A stretch of 64,000 nt of DNA from Cervus elaphus (taxonomy: Eukaryota; Chordata; Mammalia; Artiodactyla; Cervidae), in NCBI RefSeq assembly GCF_910594005.1, contig NC_057826.1:82767163-82831162 (forward strand). Direction: 5' to 3'. Made by a program: the position numbers and the translations under genes. Below, piece after piece: positions 21,067 to 33,111 of this stretch; the first letter of the stretch is position 1, and each line of letters begins with the position of its first letter. The notes below the pieces were generated by a model. It searched no databases, was not told where the DNA came from, and was given only the letters and a program-made list of their open reading frames with translations.

Positions 21067-22674
21067 CATCCACCCCTCGGGAGGCCCTGTCTGTGCAGTG
21101 AAGGGTGGATGAGAGGTACCCTAAGGGACGTTTGGGCGTCTTGGCTCTGTCGCTTCTACCACCTAGGACAGCCCTGAGAAGGGTCGGATGCTGGAGTCTG
21201 GGGAGGTGCATCTGTCGACAGGATGTTTAGACTCCAGGCATTTTGCAGAAGCAGGTGGAGTGGGCAGCTGAATGTTTCTGAAAGGCTTCTTGTCCTGCCA
21301 GCTCCCTTCACTGCTGGCAGGAAACTGCCCCATCGGAGAGCTTGCATTTGGCTTTCAGAGGATTTCCTCCATTAACACACCCAGGGACAGAAGTAACACT
21401 GAAGTTGCTGCCACTGGCACTAGGATCATCACTGGGGGCTCCCAGGACTCAGGGCACTTGTGGGAGCAAGAGGGGCCCGGGGAGCGGAGAAGAACTCAAA
21501 GACAACTTTGTCCATGCGACTGCTGACCTTTGCCGCCAGAGCCTCACTGAGCCTAAATTCTTACACAAACCTGGTTCTCCTAGAGCTCAAGGTACCTGAG
21601 GGGGTGGGGTGGGGGTTGGGAGTGGGTGCAAACCTTCTATCCTGTGTCATGAATGAGGGCCCCAAGGTTCACGGTGACTTGCCCAAAGTCACAGAACCAA
21701 GATTCAGCAGAGCCGGGTTTTGTGGCTCTAAGACCCGGCTGGGCCCCGTGGCCCCACGTGGGCTTGGGGTAATTTAGGGAAAATCATAGGTTTCTGCAGC
21801 CCTGTGGTCACCTCAGGGTCAGTCCAGGCAGGGTTTCAGGGCCCCTGGGCTGGCGCTGGGGCTTTTGGCCCAAGGGAGAAAGTTGTGAGAGCTGTTGGCT
21901 GGGTCTACTCATAGGGTTTTGGAAATAGAAGGGAACTCAAACTTTGGTGAGGTCAACCCCACCCTCTCTGTTTACAGCAGAAATGCCTGAGGCCCAGAGG
22001 GGCCAAGACCTCAAATAAGGTTGCCAGTGAATTGTGAGCAGAGAGGAAACTGACCCTGGCCTCCTGGCCATCTTTCCATGTGGCCCCAGAGCTTGTCTCT
22101 TTCCAGTAAACTCTGCCCTAGAGAGAGGCCGCTGCTCTGCTGTTTCCCCACCCACATGTACAAGGAACCTTTTCTCTTTGACACTTTCCCCTGGGCTTCC
22201 GAGTTTATCCTCTTGTCTCTCTTTTCTCTGACCTCCCACTGCCCCGCCTGCTTTTAGCAGTTGTTTGCCTGTCCATTCATCCCTCCATCTATCTATCCAT
22301 CCATGTGCTCCTTCCTTGATCAAGGGTTGACGGACACCTCCATGACCCAGGCTCTGTTCTGGGCCAGGCAGACCTGGGTCTTGCATGCTCTAGAAAAGGG
22401 CAGAGACTTCAAATGGAGAATCCCCCCAACATCCCAGGAGGCCTGTGATTCAGGCCATAAAGGGAAAGCATGGGGGCGAATAGTGTGTGTGAGTCCTGGC
22501 CTGCTGGGAGAAGCAGGGAACTCTCCTACAGGGAGTGACATTATTCTACCCCCTCCTTAAATGCCACTGGTTCCTCAAGGTTAGGGACCTCAAGATCTAG
22601 CCCTCTGGTGTCTTCCCAACAAAGAGCATAGTAGTGGGGGCCCAGCGGTGCTCTGTGAAGCCTGGGGAGATGAG
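21067..22674. other. Single-copy DNA with two weak MIR traces
   Basis: Reversed MIR traces at about 21645-21745 ('gtgacttgcccaaagtcac') and 21940-22060 ('gaaatgcctgaggcccagag'). A G-quadruplex motif lies at 21600-21620. The 149-aa minus frame at 21937-22386 has no domain. Confidence 0.45.
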
Positions 22675-22800
22675 TCGGGAGTCAGACAAGCAAGACTTAT
22701 GGACACAGCTAGAGTGATGAAGCTTGGGGCAAATTCTTTAACTCTCTTGAGCCTCAATTTCCTCATCTGTAAAGTGAGGATGTAGGTGGCCCACCCTACA
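22675..22800 (+). repeat. MIR fragment
   Basis: 'ttggggcaaattctttaac', 'gagcctcaatttcctcatct' and 'gtaaagtgaggatg' match MIR. Confidence 0.6.
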
Positions 22801-22974
22801 TCTAGGAAACGGGGACAAATACATGGTCCCTTCTCTCCTTGAACTTGACACTGGGAGGACTCGTTTTCTCAAGCCCTCCAGCTTGTTCCTTGTTCTGGCT
22901 TTTTGTTCCTTTTTAATCTTGTGGTGCAAATGAATAACAGACTGACATGACATGACTGATATGAAGTGGTTGTT

Positions 22975-23070
22975 ATTGTTGGAAAGAGCACTGGTTTTGG
23001 AATCACAGGCTCTTGGGCAAGCTTCTGTCTCTGAACCTCATTTTCTCATCTGTAAAAGTGGTCCACCTGT
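22975..23070 (+). repeat. MIR fragment
   Basis: 'ggaaagagcactggttttgg' leads into 'cttgggcaagcttctg' and 'cattttctcatctgtaaaa'. An internal deletion is likely. Confidence 0.6.
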
Positions 23071-24439
23071 CTCCCAGATGATGGAGGTGTCAGACGTCAG
23101 CGCCTGGAACTATTGAGCATTGTAACCTGGGTGAACTCCATAGCAGGCTGAGGGTCTAACAAGAACGTGGTTGGGATGGAGGCCAGGCCATTCAGCCTGG
23201 AGCCCCAGCTCTCGCCATTAGCTGTGTGAGACCCTCGGCTCTTATGCTGTGGGCTTCCATCAGAATGAACAAGCAGCACTTGGGTGCAGGGGGCTGTGTT
23301 GTGGAGGGAGGGCCCAGCTGGTTTCCACATGCGGGCACGGCTACTGCATGAGAAGACCTGGGAGGGCGCATTACTGGCTTTGCCTCCTCCTCTCTTCACT
23401 CCCAGGAAGCGCCTTCCTTCCGGTGGAGACATCAGATATTCAGAGCAGAAGACGGTGGAGCTATGAGCTGGGGAAAGCAGCCCCTCCTGGCCTTCAGGTT
23501 AGCCAACTCTCCATGAGGTTGATGTGTGGACCCGCCCGTGGGTGCCCTGGAAGCCTGTACCCCCGCCCCCACCCTTTCATCTCCCTTCTTGTTCTAGACA
23601 CTCCCTCTTCTTGTTGGCCAGTTTTTCTTCTTCCTCCTTTTGACCTTCCCTTCCATTGGGCTTGCCCTTCCCCTCTCTGAGGCCCTTTCTTTCATTCGTT
23701 CAGAAACTTAACTGACTGCCTCCTCCTTACTCCACCCAGGGTCTAGGCAAATGCCCAGGTTGGTTAATTTGTAGTTCATTTGCAAGAGTTGTTTTTTTTC
23801 CCGATTGAAACTGCCCATAGACTCCCAGTGTATAAAAAGGTACAGAGAGCGCTGCACCATCTTGACCTTGCCCTCCTGGGTCCTTGCTGGGTGTGGACGT
23901 GTCCCCAGACAGTGTAGATGGAAATTCTCAGCTCTGGTCCAACCCTTTGTTTCACATACAGGAGATCTAGAACCAAGTAGAGAGGGGTTTGCTTAGGTCA
24001 CTCGGAGGATTGGTGGCAGAACTGGGACTGGAACCCCTATGCTCCAACTTCCAAGATCTCCTCTCCTCAGGTCCCAAGTCTCTTCCAGTTTAGCTTAACT
24101 TCTCCCAAAATCCACCTTGGTCTCTTCTTGGAGACCTGAGCCTTCCTTCCAACACACCTGGTCAGTGCTGGGGCATTTCAGGTGCTTTCTGGAGGTGGGA
24201 TGAGGCCAAGGGATGTCAGAAGATGCAGGCGGCATCCAGGTGAAGCGGATATTGGGGACGGGGACCCCGTGATGAGGGAAGAACACGTAGAAGGTGCACC
24301 GACAGCAACTGTGGGTCTTTGGGGAGGAAGTGGATGGGCACCCCAACCCTCCTCCTTGGTCAGAAGGGCTATTGTGAATAATAATAGATTCCAGAGCTTG
24401 ATCTCAAATGGTATCACAGGCACAGTCATTGTTATTGAA
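23071..24439. other. Single-copy DNA, no gene seen
   Basis: A weak reversed MIR lies near 23950-24050. The 143-aa plus frame at 23249-23680 has no domain and overlaps another frame. Confidence 0.45.
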
Positions 24440-24560
24440 TCCAGTGAAGCAGTTTTATATTCCTCATTGCCCTGCAAAGGAAACCAAGGCTAAGAGAGGT
24501 TCAGTGACTTGCTGGAGGTCACACAGCCAGTGGCAGAGCCGGGATCTGAAGCCAGTCTGG
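24440..24560 (-). repeat. MIR fragment
   Basis: 'aaccaaggctaagagaggtt', 'cttgctggaggtcacacagc' and 'ggcagagccgggatctgaag' are a clear reversed MIR core. Confidence 0.7.
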
Positions 24561-25079
24561 CTCCATGAGGAGGGGTTGGGGTACCTCTGGGTTGTTTGTG
24601 TGTGGGAACCTCATGCTCTTGAAGTACCAGCAGGTGATAGGTCTCCTTCTCCTCCACCTGCTCGCACCTTGCACCCCTAGACACCCCCGGTCACCGTGAT
24701 AACCCTATTGGCTGGTCCAAGGGAGGAGTAGGACCTTAGCAAAGAGGGTCTGAAATGCAGGGCCTGGCCCACCTCTCAGGTGAAAGCATTGAGTGCTTCA
24801 TTCACCTACTGCCTCCAGACAAGGAACTGTTTTTCACAAGTTTTGGTAAAAGGTTGCTTGTGTGATCTTGGAAGACACGTTTGCAGAGGCAGGTCTGTGA
24901 GATTCAAGAGTCTGACACACATAGTCAAGGTTTTTGACCTGACAAGTGGTCAAAAGGATACACAAAGCAGGCCGCTGGTGCCCCTGACTTCTGGGGAATC
25001 TCTAAGCAATTTTGTGCATGCTCTTGGGTCCTAACCCTTGAATTGCTGAGACCTCCTGGTCTCCTGATAGAACTATACA
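24561..25079. other. Single-copy DNA, no gene seen
   Basis: Nothing recognised beyond short chance frames. Confidence 0.45.
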
Positions 25080-25342
25080 GACTTCCCTGGTGGTCCAGTG
25101 GCTAAGACTTTGTGCTCCCAATGCAGGGAGCCATGGTTTGATCCCTGGTCTGGGAACTAGATCCCACATACTGCGAAAAGAGTTCACGTGTTACAACTGA
25201 AAAAAAAAAAAAAATCTCACATGCTGCAACTAAGGATTCTGTATGCCATAACTAAAAGATCCTGCATGCTGCAACTAAGACCTGGTGCAGCCAAATAAGA
25301 AAATATTACAACACACACACAAACAAGCAAAACAAAAAAACA
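25080..25342 (+). mobile_element. CHR-type SINE with long A/AC-rich tail
   Basis: 'gacttccctggtggtccagt', 'atccctggtctgggaactag', an internal A15 at 25200-25214, then 'ctgcaactaagacctggtgc', 'agccaaataag' and an acacac tail. Confidence 0.88.
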
Positions 25343-25839
25343 CCTAATCCTTGGCGTGTGCAATTAAAAAGAAAAGAATTGTTCTATACATTGGGCTTTT
25401 CAAATCCTGGCTATCCCTAGAGCCTAGAAGTACATTTACGTGTGAGAGCCCCATTGTAAGGAAATTCAACCTATTTTCACCTCTGATGCCTGGACTCACA
25501 GAGGAATGCCTTCTTTTCATTCGGCAGGCCTGGGACAGGTGGCCACCAGGGACGACCTGCTTTTCTAGGTGCCCACCTGAGAGAACCAGTGAATGTTTTT
25601 CTTCTGACTGGGCTCATTAAGCCAGGCACTTGGAAAGGGGAGAGAGAATTTCCTCATTTCATAAAAATTTAAACTCCTGTGCAGAGGCAGTCAGCTCCTA
25701 CCTAGTTATTTCCTCTCTCCTGCCTAGAGATATTTAGTTCTCTCTCTTCCTGGTGGGAGATAAGGGACTGGAAGAAAATGGAAGCAGCTGAAGGGGGGAG
25801 ATGATTCATTCTCTGGAGGCTGTGCTACCTTCTGAGGAA
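25343..25839. other. Single-copy DNA, no gene seen
   Basis: An 89-codon plus frame (25351-25620) has no domain. Confidence 0.45.
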
Positions 25840-26060
25840 CTCATGAGAATAATCAGCATTGACTGAGCCCTACCCATGAGCCAGGGACTTTGTATAGTCT
25901 GCATTTGTACAAAAATCCTCTGAACAAGATTCTTTTCCCAATTTCACAAGATGCTCAGAGAGGTCAAGTAACTTATCTGAAGTCACACAGCCAGAGGCTG
26001 GAGGAACTGGAATTCAAACCTGAGTCTCTGTCACTAAGGCCTGGTTTGAGAGCACTGTGT
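25840..26060 (-). repeat. MIR SINE, near full length
   Basis: 'cattgactgagccctaccca', 'cccaatttcacaagatgctc', 'gaggtcaagtaacttatctg', 'aagtcacacagccagagg' in reversed MIR order. Confidence 0.7.
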
Positions 26061-26334
26061 TATGTGGCTTCTGTGGGAGCAACAGCTGCTCACAGCTTCT
26101 GGGTGACAGGGCCGGGTTTGGAACATGCTGGCTCCTGGCCTGCTAGCTTGGGGACTCAGACTGTCCTTACTTGAATCTGGGTGGGACCCACTCCGGGGGA
26201 GGGTGGGATGACTGGGAAGATGCTGGAAGATCACATTCCAGCCCATGAAAACTGAGACTTTTCTTTTCTTTACTTTTCTTTGGGGGAAGACGGTTCTGGA
26301 GTCAAAGTTGGGGAGTTTGGATCTTGGATGTTTG

Positions 26335-26490
26335 CTAACTTTTCCCATGCCAGGTTCAAGACACTTACATTCTTTCACCTCAGTGTCCTTATTTATAAAG
26401 CAAGGCTATTTGTTAGGATCAACACAAGGGTCAAGACAATGATGTCTGTGAACAGCCTCAGCCTGGCACATGGGAGGTGCTCACAACACA
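26335..26490 (+). repeat. MIR SINE
   Basis: 'ccaggttcaagacacttac', 'cacctcagtgtccttattta', 'cagcctggcacatgggaggt' and 'gctcacaaca' follow MIR. Confidence 0.6.
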
Positions 26491-27139
26491 TTAGATCCTC
26501 TCCACAAATTCTGTCTAGAGCAATGTTCCTCTGAGTTCTGTGTACCTCTATGTACTGTACTGTCCACTATGCCCGCCACAGCTCTGTGGAAGGAAGGAGA
26601 CCGTCTGCCCCTACTGGTGGGGGCAGGGTCTCCCTTTGCTCTGCCCATGCCTAGGAAGAGCCCACGACGCTCATCAAGTGCGTGTGGAAGGTGCCTCCAC
26701 ATTCCAAGATGCCAACTGACCTGGTGAGCTCTGTAGCAAGCAGGCTCTGTGCCTCTTCCAGGGGAACCTGGGAAAGCTAAGAAGAGGACACCCTCATCCT
26801 GAGATCCATCAGGAGGCGATGCAACCAGAATTCAGAGGTGTCACAAACCCAGTGTTTGCTTATTGAGCTTGGGACCTCTTGGGGAATCGTATCCTGTGCT
26901 GCCCGGAGCTTAGAAAAGGCACATTTTAGCTTTAATGAAATGATGATTCATCTAAAAGCATGGACAGAAAACCTCTGCTTTAACCAGGACCCAGCAGGAG
27001 CAGGCTGACCTCACCAAGTGAGACCCTGTTGGAAGAGGACATTCAGGCAGGCGCATGGCCAGTTGGGAGAGTCTCAGAACAAGAAGTGGGACTCAGTCAA
27101 GGCAGGGCAGGGGGAGTCCTGGGCTCTCTAGAATCGTTT
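26491..27139. other. Single-copy DNA; possible conserved element at 26880-26990
   Basis: No gene. The 26880-26990 part has tttagctttaatgaaatg and atgattcatc cores without repeat signature, so conservation is possible but inferred. Confidence 0.3.
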
Positions 27140-27531
27140 TATCATTTTTTTGGGTCTTTTCTATTATATGCATTAAAAAAAATTGGAGTACAGTTTCTTT
27201 ACAATGTTGTGTTAATTTCTCCTGTACAATGCAGTGAATCGGCTCTAGGTATACATACATCCCCTCCCTCTTGGGTCTCCCTCCCACCCCACCTTCCCCA
27301 TCCCACCCCGCCAGGTCATCACAGAGCACTGAGCTGAACTCCCACTAGTTGTCTATTTTATAAATAGTAGAGTATGTATATCAATTCCATTCTCCCAATT
27401 CATCCCTGCCCTCATCCTGCTGTGTGTCCACATGTCTGTACTCTGCATCTGTGTCTTTATTCCAGCTCTGCAAATAGGCTCAGCTCTACCATTTTTCTAG
27501 ATTCCACATACATTTATTATCATTTATTCCT
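27140..27531 (-). mobile_element. Bovine-type L1 3' UTR fragment
   Basis: 'gtttctttacaatgttgtgt', 'ctcctgtacaatgcagtgaa', 'aggtcatcacagagcactga', 'ctctgcaaataggctcag', 'tttttctagattccacatac': reverse complement of the bovine L1 3' end, with a small internal deletion near 27330. ttatcattt occurs near both ends (about 27138 and 27518), a possible target duplication. Confidence 0.85.
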
Positions 27532-27848
27532 GGGCTTCCCTTATAGCTCAGTTGGTAAAGAATCCACCTGCAATGCAGGAGACCCCAGTTTGATTTCTGG
27601 GTCGGGAAGATCCACTGGAGAAGGGATAGGCTACCCACTCCAGTATTCTTGGGCTTCCCTTGTGGCTCAGCTGGTAAAGAATCCACCTGCAATGCAGGAG
27701 ACCTGGGTTCGATCCCTGGGTTGGGAAGATCCCCTGGAGAAGGGAAAGGCTACCCACTCCAGTACTCTGGCCTGGAGAACTCCACGGACTGTATGGTCTA
27801 TGGGGTCACAAAGAATCAGACACGACTGAATGACTTTCACTTTCACAG
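27532..27848 (+). mobile_element. Tandem Bov-tA: head-only copy (27532-27651) plus full copy (27652-27848)
   Basis: 'tgggcttcccttatagctca' begins the first unit, which stops at 'ccagtattctt'. The second unit starts immediately with 'gggcttcccttgtggctcag' and runs to 'gaatgactttcactttcac'. Both carry the tRNA-type head ('ctgcaatgcaggagac'). The 151-aa and 128-aa plus frames here are SINE/L1 read-through. Confidence 0.94.
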
Positions 27849-28000
27849 CTTTGTGAGGTACAGATGCAGTTACTTCCATTTTACTGGTGAGGACACGAGG
27901 CTCAGAGAAGTACAGTATGCATTCCAAGTCACGCCGCTAATAGCAAGACCCTGGGGGGAACTCAGGTGTAGCTGGTTCCAGGGCCTGCGTCATTGCTACT
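27849..28000 (-). repeat. MIR fragment
   Basis: 'cttccattttactggtgagg', 'acgaggctcagagaagtac' and 'caagtcacgccgctaatagc' are reversed MIR. It abuts the Bov-tA pair. Confidence 0.6.
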
Positions 28001-28502
28001 GCTCCTTGGACTTCTGGCTATGGTTGGCTTGCTAACTAAATCACCAGTCAGCATTCTCTCTCAGTCATGAGCATGGCAAAGCCAGTGATGATTCAACAAA
28101 CTCTGGGTGGACAAAATTAATTAATAAGAATCTTTTCCTCTCAAGGGGCTCATAGTCTAGGCTGGGTGTCAGGCAAATACCCAGGCCATCTCAGGGAGGC
28201 ACACCTATGACTGGAGAAGTAACAGTGCATTGAGCCCAGCCTGAGGAGCCAGAGGGCACTCCTCAGGGAAGAGGTGTTTAAGTCTGAAAGAAGAATAGTT
28301 GGAATGAGGACCCTCAGTCCTCTTGTGGGCAGGGGGGAGACCAGGACACCCAATGTACCCCCTTCCCTGCACAACCAGACCTTCAGTTCATCACTGGGTT
28401 GCCAGCACCACTGACGGTGAGATGATAAAACTTGGGAATTTCAACAGATTGGTGGCTGCTGATGGCTTTGCATCAGAAATGTAGTCAAAGTTGGGCAGTG
28501 CA
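28001..28502. other. Single-copy DNA, no gene seen
   Basis: Nothing recognised. Confidence 0.45.
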
Positions 28503-28747
28503 GGGACTTCCCTGGTGGTCTAGTGATTAAGACTCCATGCTCCCAATCCAGGGGGCCTGAGTTTGATCCCTGGTTGGGAAACTAGATTCTGCATGCTGCA
28601 ACTAAGCGTTCACATGCCACAACTAAAAGATCCCTCATGCTAAAAAGTTTGAAAAAAAAAAAAAGAGAGAGAACCCATTTGTCACATGTAGACCTGGTGC
28701 AGCCAAATAACTAAATAAATTAATAATAATAATAATAATAATAATAA
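28503..28747 (+). mobile_element. CHR-type SINE ending in an (AAT)n microsatellite
   Basis: 'gggacttccctggtggtcta', 'tgatccctggttgggaaact', 'ctgcaactaagcgttcac', 'acctggtgcagccaaataac', then aataataat repeats at about 28720-28747 that grew from the SINE tail. Confidence 0.9.
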
Positions 28748-29094
28748 AGCTGGGTAGTGGAGAGCTTTGCCCTGGTTCTACATAGTCAGAATCTGGAGGG
28801 TTGAGTGGAGTCAGGGAACTTGTGTTTTAAACCAGTGGATTGTCCATAGAGCCCACACACTGCATCAGGAGGGTACATGTTCCCTTGGACCCAGCCCTGG
28901 CTTGAAACAATGGAAACACTCAATAAATAAGGAGTGAAATGGAGGAAGAAAAATATAAAAGAAAATTAAAAAAAAAGAAAGATGTATACCTTGTTCTTTT
29001 CCACTGTGAGCATATAATCTCTCTGGGGAGATAAATCACCCACATCAAAAAGACTCATGATTCTGTCCTCTCATAGGCTCTATTAAACATCCAC
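28748..29094. other. Single-copy DNA, no gene seen
   Basis: A-rich at 28935-28985. No other signal. Confidence 0.45.
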
Positions 29095-29111
29095 TGCCTG
29101 GATCAGACAGG

Positions 29112-29308
29112 GCTTCTCTGGAGGCTCAGGCGGTAAAGAATCTGCCTGCAATGAGGGAGACGGGTTCAATCCCTGGGTCAGGAAGAACCCCTGGAGAAGG
29201 AAATGGCAACCCACTCCAGTATTCTTGTCTGGTGAATTCCACAGACAGAGGAATCTGGCAGGCTACAGCCCAAGGGGTCGCAAAGAGTGGGACACATGGA
29301 GCGACTAA
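29112..29308 (+). mobile_element. Bov-tA SINE with target-site duplication
   Basis: 'ggcttctctggaggctcagg' to 'gagcgactaa'. The flanks 29095-29111 and 29309-29325 are a 17-bp duplication with two mismatches (tgcctggatcagacagg and tgcccggatcggacagg), which fixes both ends. Confidence 0.95.
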
Positions 29309-29404
29309 TGCCCGGATCGGACAGGCAGGGCTGAGGCAAGTCCCTGGACGAGGATTGGGACACGAGGAGAGGGGACAGCATAAATAAACTCTCCACCGTT
29401 TTTG

Positions 29405-29575
29405 TCAGATCCAGTTCAACCAACATTTATTGAGTGTCTCCTGTGTGGTGGGCCCTGGGCTAGCTGCCGAGGTTGTGGGGGAGAGACATGGCTTCTGCCC
29501 TCTAAGAAGGAACTGTTTAGAAAGGGAGACAGACAAGTGAATAAAAGATTACACCTCGGTGTGGTATAAAGAGAG
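29405..29575 (-). repeat. LINE-2 3' fragment
   Basis: 'caaccaacatttattgagtg', 'ggtgggccctgggctagc', 'cttctgccctctaagaagg' and 'gggagacagacaagtgaat' are the reversed L2 3' end. Confidence 0.65.
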
Positions 29576-29589
29576 AAGGCAACAGCCAG

Positions 29590-29765
29590 ATCACAGCATG
29601 ATGATTAAAATATGGGCTCTGGGCTTGGATAAGCTGGGGTCAGATCTCAGTTCCAACATGGCCCAGCTGGGCACCTGGGGAAAATTCCTAAGATCGTTCA
29701 GCATCAGCTCCCCATGTGTATAATGGGATCGTTTTAGGATGTGAGGCAGGATGTCTAAATAGTGG
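29590..29765 (+). repeat. MIR SINE
   Basis: 'gatgattaaaatatgggctc', 'ctgggcttggataagctggg', 'gtcagatctcagttcc' and 'gtgtataatgggatcg' follow MIR order. Confidence 0.65.
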
Positions 29766-30839
29766 TGCAGCTAATGCACCACTGCTGGGCCTGGGAGTCA
29801 CTCAGCAACATCAGTTCTGTGGATCATGATGCACACAAGGGAACGTGATGAACTCCGTGAAGGTAAAGATCGGGGCAGTGATGCCAGGACAGAGTTTTGA
29901 AGGGTGAAAATGAGCTCATGAGGCAGTCGAGGACGGAGGCATTGGGAGCACGACGTACAAAGGCTGCCTGAAGCATATAGTAATGTATTGTTTTCAAGGA
30001 TGTGGTCAGAGAGCCTTAATCACTTGGGAGTGGCTGGAGGTGAGAAGGATGGGAGAGGAGTGGGAGGTAAAACTGTTGGAGTGGATCCTAGGTGCCATAT
30101 GATAGAGCTAACAGGATCGTTCATACACCACGGCCACGCTGCCACTCTGACGCTTCACCCATCGCAGACACTGCTATTCAATCACAGACCTCTTCTCTGC
30201 AGAGCCAGAATATGACTCTGACACTGTGGGCAAATTCTCCAGCCACCTGATTGGCGCTGACGGGCAAGTTGAGGGCTATTTGCCGTGCCTGAGTGAGGAC
30301 TAGAGACAGGTCCTTCCAGAACCCTCTCATGCATCCCTGCCCCCAGCGGGGAGTCTTATCAAACCTTTCCTGTCTCTGCCACACTGTGGTTTGGGTTGCA
30401 GTGAGCTGGCAAGCCGTAGTCTTTCCTTCCCTTAGATTAGCCTTCTCTGGGTCCATGTCCTAACCGCAGGTCGAGGAGGCGGCTGGAGCAGCCTGCCATT
30501 TGAGGTCTGGCTGGCCCTGGGCTGTTCCACCCCACCCTCCCCACAGCGAAGGCAGCAGTACCACCCAGTCCCCGCTCTGTGGGTGGGCGGATCCCTCTGC
30601 TGGGTCTGGCTTTCTCTCCACCTGTAGCAGCTGCAGCCCAGGGCCACCACATCAGGCCCAGCTACAATCTTCCTTGCCCAAGATGATTCCAGTTTGGCCA
30701 GAATCTCATGGTGCTTGTGTGAGTGAGGGATGTGGGCAGGGCGGGGCTCCCTCTGAGACTGGCCACTGCGGCAGGGACCAGGAATAGCCCAGACAGCACC
30801 ACATCGGTCAGGCCTGCTCCACTGAAGCAAACCCTGTCC
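29766..30839. other. Single-copy DNA, no gene seen
   Basis: The 144-aa minus frame at 30432-30866 overlaps other frames on both strands, runs into a MIR and has no domain. Confidence 0.45.
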
Positions 30840-31085
30840 TTGGAGAGGCTGGAGTGAAGAGCACAAGACTCAGTTTCCAGACAGTGTGGAGTCAAATCCT
30901 GGCTCTGCTATTTACCAGTGCTACCAGTTTGCTTCTCTCTGCCTCAGTTTTCTTATCTGTAAAATGGGGATGATAATAGTAATTCCTCTTGGGTTTTTTG
31001 CAAGGATAAACTGACTGATTCTTTAAAGAAAAGTGCTGGCATTTAGTAATCACCTTATAAAGATTAATTATTGTAAGGAAGGAAG
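30840..31085 (+). repeat. MIR SINE, near full length
   Basis: 'gtggagtcaaatcctggctc', 'tgctatttaccagtgctacc', 'tctgcctcagttttcttatc', 'tgtaaaatggggatgataat', then a taattattg tail. One of the best-preserved MIRs here. Confidence 0.88.
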
Positions 31086-32329
31086 GACAGAATGGGTACA
31101 CAGAGGGCTTGTAAATAGGGTAGAATGGTTCTGAATATGACCTTGCAGGACTGGAAAGGCATCTACAGGGGTCATGACTGCAGAGGCTCCAGTTTTATGA
31201 AAGGTCAGTGCTTCCCTCTCATTTGTCAGGGGCCTGGGACCCCACAGCCTGTCCTGACCGACCTCACAACCCCTGGGACAAACCTTGCCTCTCCTCCACT
31301 GGAACTGACCTCCCTGTCCCCCAGAGGCACAGAACTCCTGTGAATTCCCTCCAGGCCTGGTGAGATGGGAAATTAATTCCCTTTAATCCTGTACTTAATG
31401 TACAAGATTCCACTCCCCAGTGAGACGGTGAAATTAATCTGCCACTAATTTTCTGTTTGCCAACCCTGGGTTTCAGCATTTTCAACCCTGCTTTCCAACT
31501 GTCTTTCATCCTGGGGAACAAAGACCAAATCTCTTCTCAGGCCGTGTTTATTTTGTGTCTTCAAGAAAAATGAATCACCCAGGCATTCTGCTTTACTGGT
31601 TTGAGAAGGAGGGTGGAATGAGGTTTCCCCGTCTCTCCCGGAGGGCACAGATTCCAGGCCCATCACCCCAGCCTCTCCCCAGCTTTCTGGGTGTGATGGG
31701 ATTAGGAGCCCCATGATCTGTTTGCTTACTCAGAGTCTGTGTCACAGACAGGATGGGCAATGGCCCGCTCCTGAGAGCTGCAGGAGGGGGAGGCCCTGAG
31801 GCTCCAACACCAAGCTCCGATGTGAGGTGAGGACCTGGGTCCCCTGTGGCCAGGGTGTTATGTGCTTGGGTAGAGGCTCAGGATCTGGCCTCACCTACCT
31901 GTCTAGCCGCTGTTCCCAGCACCTAAGGCTTCAGCTATGCCTGCTCATTCCTGAGCACGTTTATTCTAGGCTGCTCCCTCTGTTGGGCCCCCTGATCCCC
32001 TGCTCCCCAATGCCAAAGGCGTTGACCTCTCTGTGCCCTCCTTGTAACAGGAATAATAGTAGCAGCTGGCGGAGGGGTGGGACGGGTGGCCTGAATGGGA
32101 CCCTTACCTAAAGTCTGAGACGTGCATGATGTTGGCAAGTGCCTGATAAGTGGGAGCTTGTACTGACTCAAATGCCCCACCTCTGGGCCAAGTTCCCAAA
32201 CCCCCAAAGGACAGGGGGAGGCCTCTCCTCTGGGCCCCCTTGGCACCTTCTTCACACCTCTGCTCTGTCAGGGTGCCCTAGCCTGAGCCTGGCACATACT
32301 GCTGCATGCCCTGGGGCCAGGGAATGCAA
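31086..32329. other. Single-copy DNA; possible conserved element at 31365-31620
   Basis: The 31365-31620 part is AT-rich, repeat-free and holds gaaattaatt and gccactaattttc homeodomain-type cores. The remainder is GC-richer, with no gene seen. Confidence 0.3.
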
Positions 32330-32465
32330 TGTCTCTGCAGTTTGTTTCCCTGTAGAGCAGAAATAATGGTAATGATGACCTCACTGGGGTTGTCACGGGG
32401 AAATAAATGAGATGATGCTCATTAAGGGTTTAACACAGGGTGTACTCTGGGGTAATCAGTGAATA
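32330..32465 (+). repeat. MIR 3' fragment
   Basis: 'agcagaaataatggtaatga', 'ggggttgtcacggggaaata' and 'aatgagatgatgctc' match the MIR 3' half. Confidence 0.5.
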
Positions 32466-32879
32466 AGTATCATGATGTCTCTTATTAATACAGTTATTGA
32501 TCATGCATTGAGAAGTCTGTCTTCCCCAGCAAAAGCTCCTGGAAGTCTGTCCTTGCCCAGCAGAGCTCCCTAAAGGCAGAGACAAGCCTTAGTTTTTTGT
32601 GGGATCTTTGGTGCCCCACGCACTGGGAGTGACTCCAGAGAGCGGCAGGTGAGGCTGACCAGGTGGAGGGAGGTGCTGGGAGCTCACCTATCCTGAGTGC
32701 ACGATGATCTGCCCCCAACCTAGTATGTCCCTGGGGGCCATCTCCTGGCACCATCTGAGAGAGCTCAAATTCCCAGCCCTGCGTCATTGTCACCGGTAAG
32801 CTGAACCATCACCCTGACGATGGTAATAACCTTGTTTCACTCACCGTCTCCCTCCCCCAGGGTCACTATCCTATTAGCA
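32466..32879. other. Single-copy DNA, no gene seen
   Basis: Nothing recognised. Confidence 0.45.
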
Positions 32880-33045
32880 AGCCCCCAGGTGTGTCAGAGA
32901 GACCTTGGAAACCATCTAACCCAATGTCATACTTAGGCCCGAGAAAACTGAGGACCAGAGAGGCTGTCCAGCTGGCCCAAGGCCACACAGAAAGTCCGAG
33001 GCGGCACCAGGGTTGGATCCAGTCTCTTGATTCCCACTGGAGGAC
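32880..33045 (-). repeat. MIR fragment
   Basis: 'gagaaaactgaggaccagag', 'gctggcccaaggccacac' and 'accagggttgg' are reversed MIR. Confidence 0.55.
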
Positions 33046-33111
33046 TCTTCCTGACATTGGGCCGCCGGTCACCGCTTCACCAGAACTGCTATGGAGGACG
33101 AAGGACACCAG

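Noticed and set aside
27374..27829. 151-codon plus frame
   Set aside because: Read-through of L1 antisense into Bov-tA.
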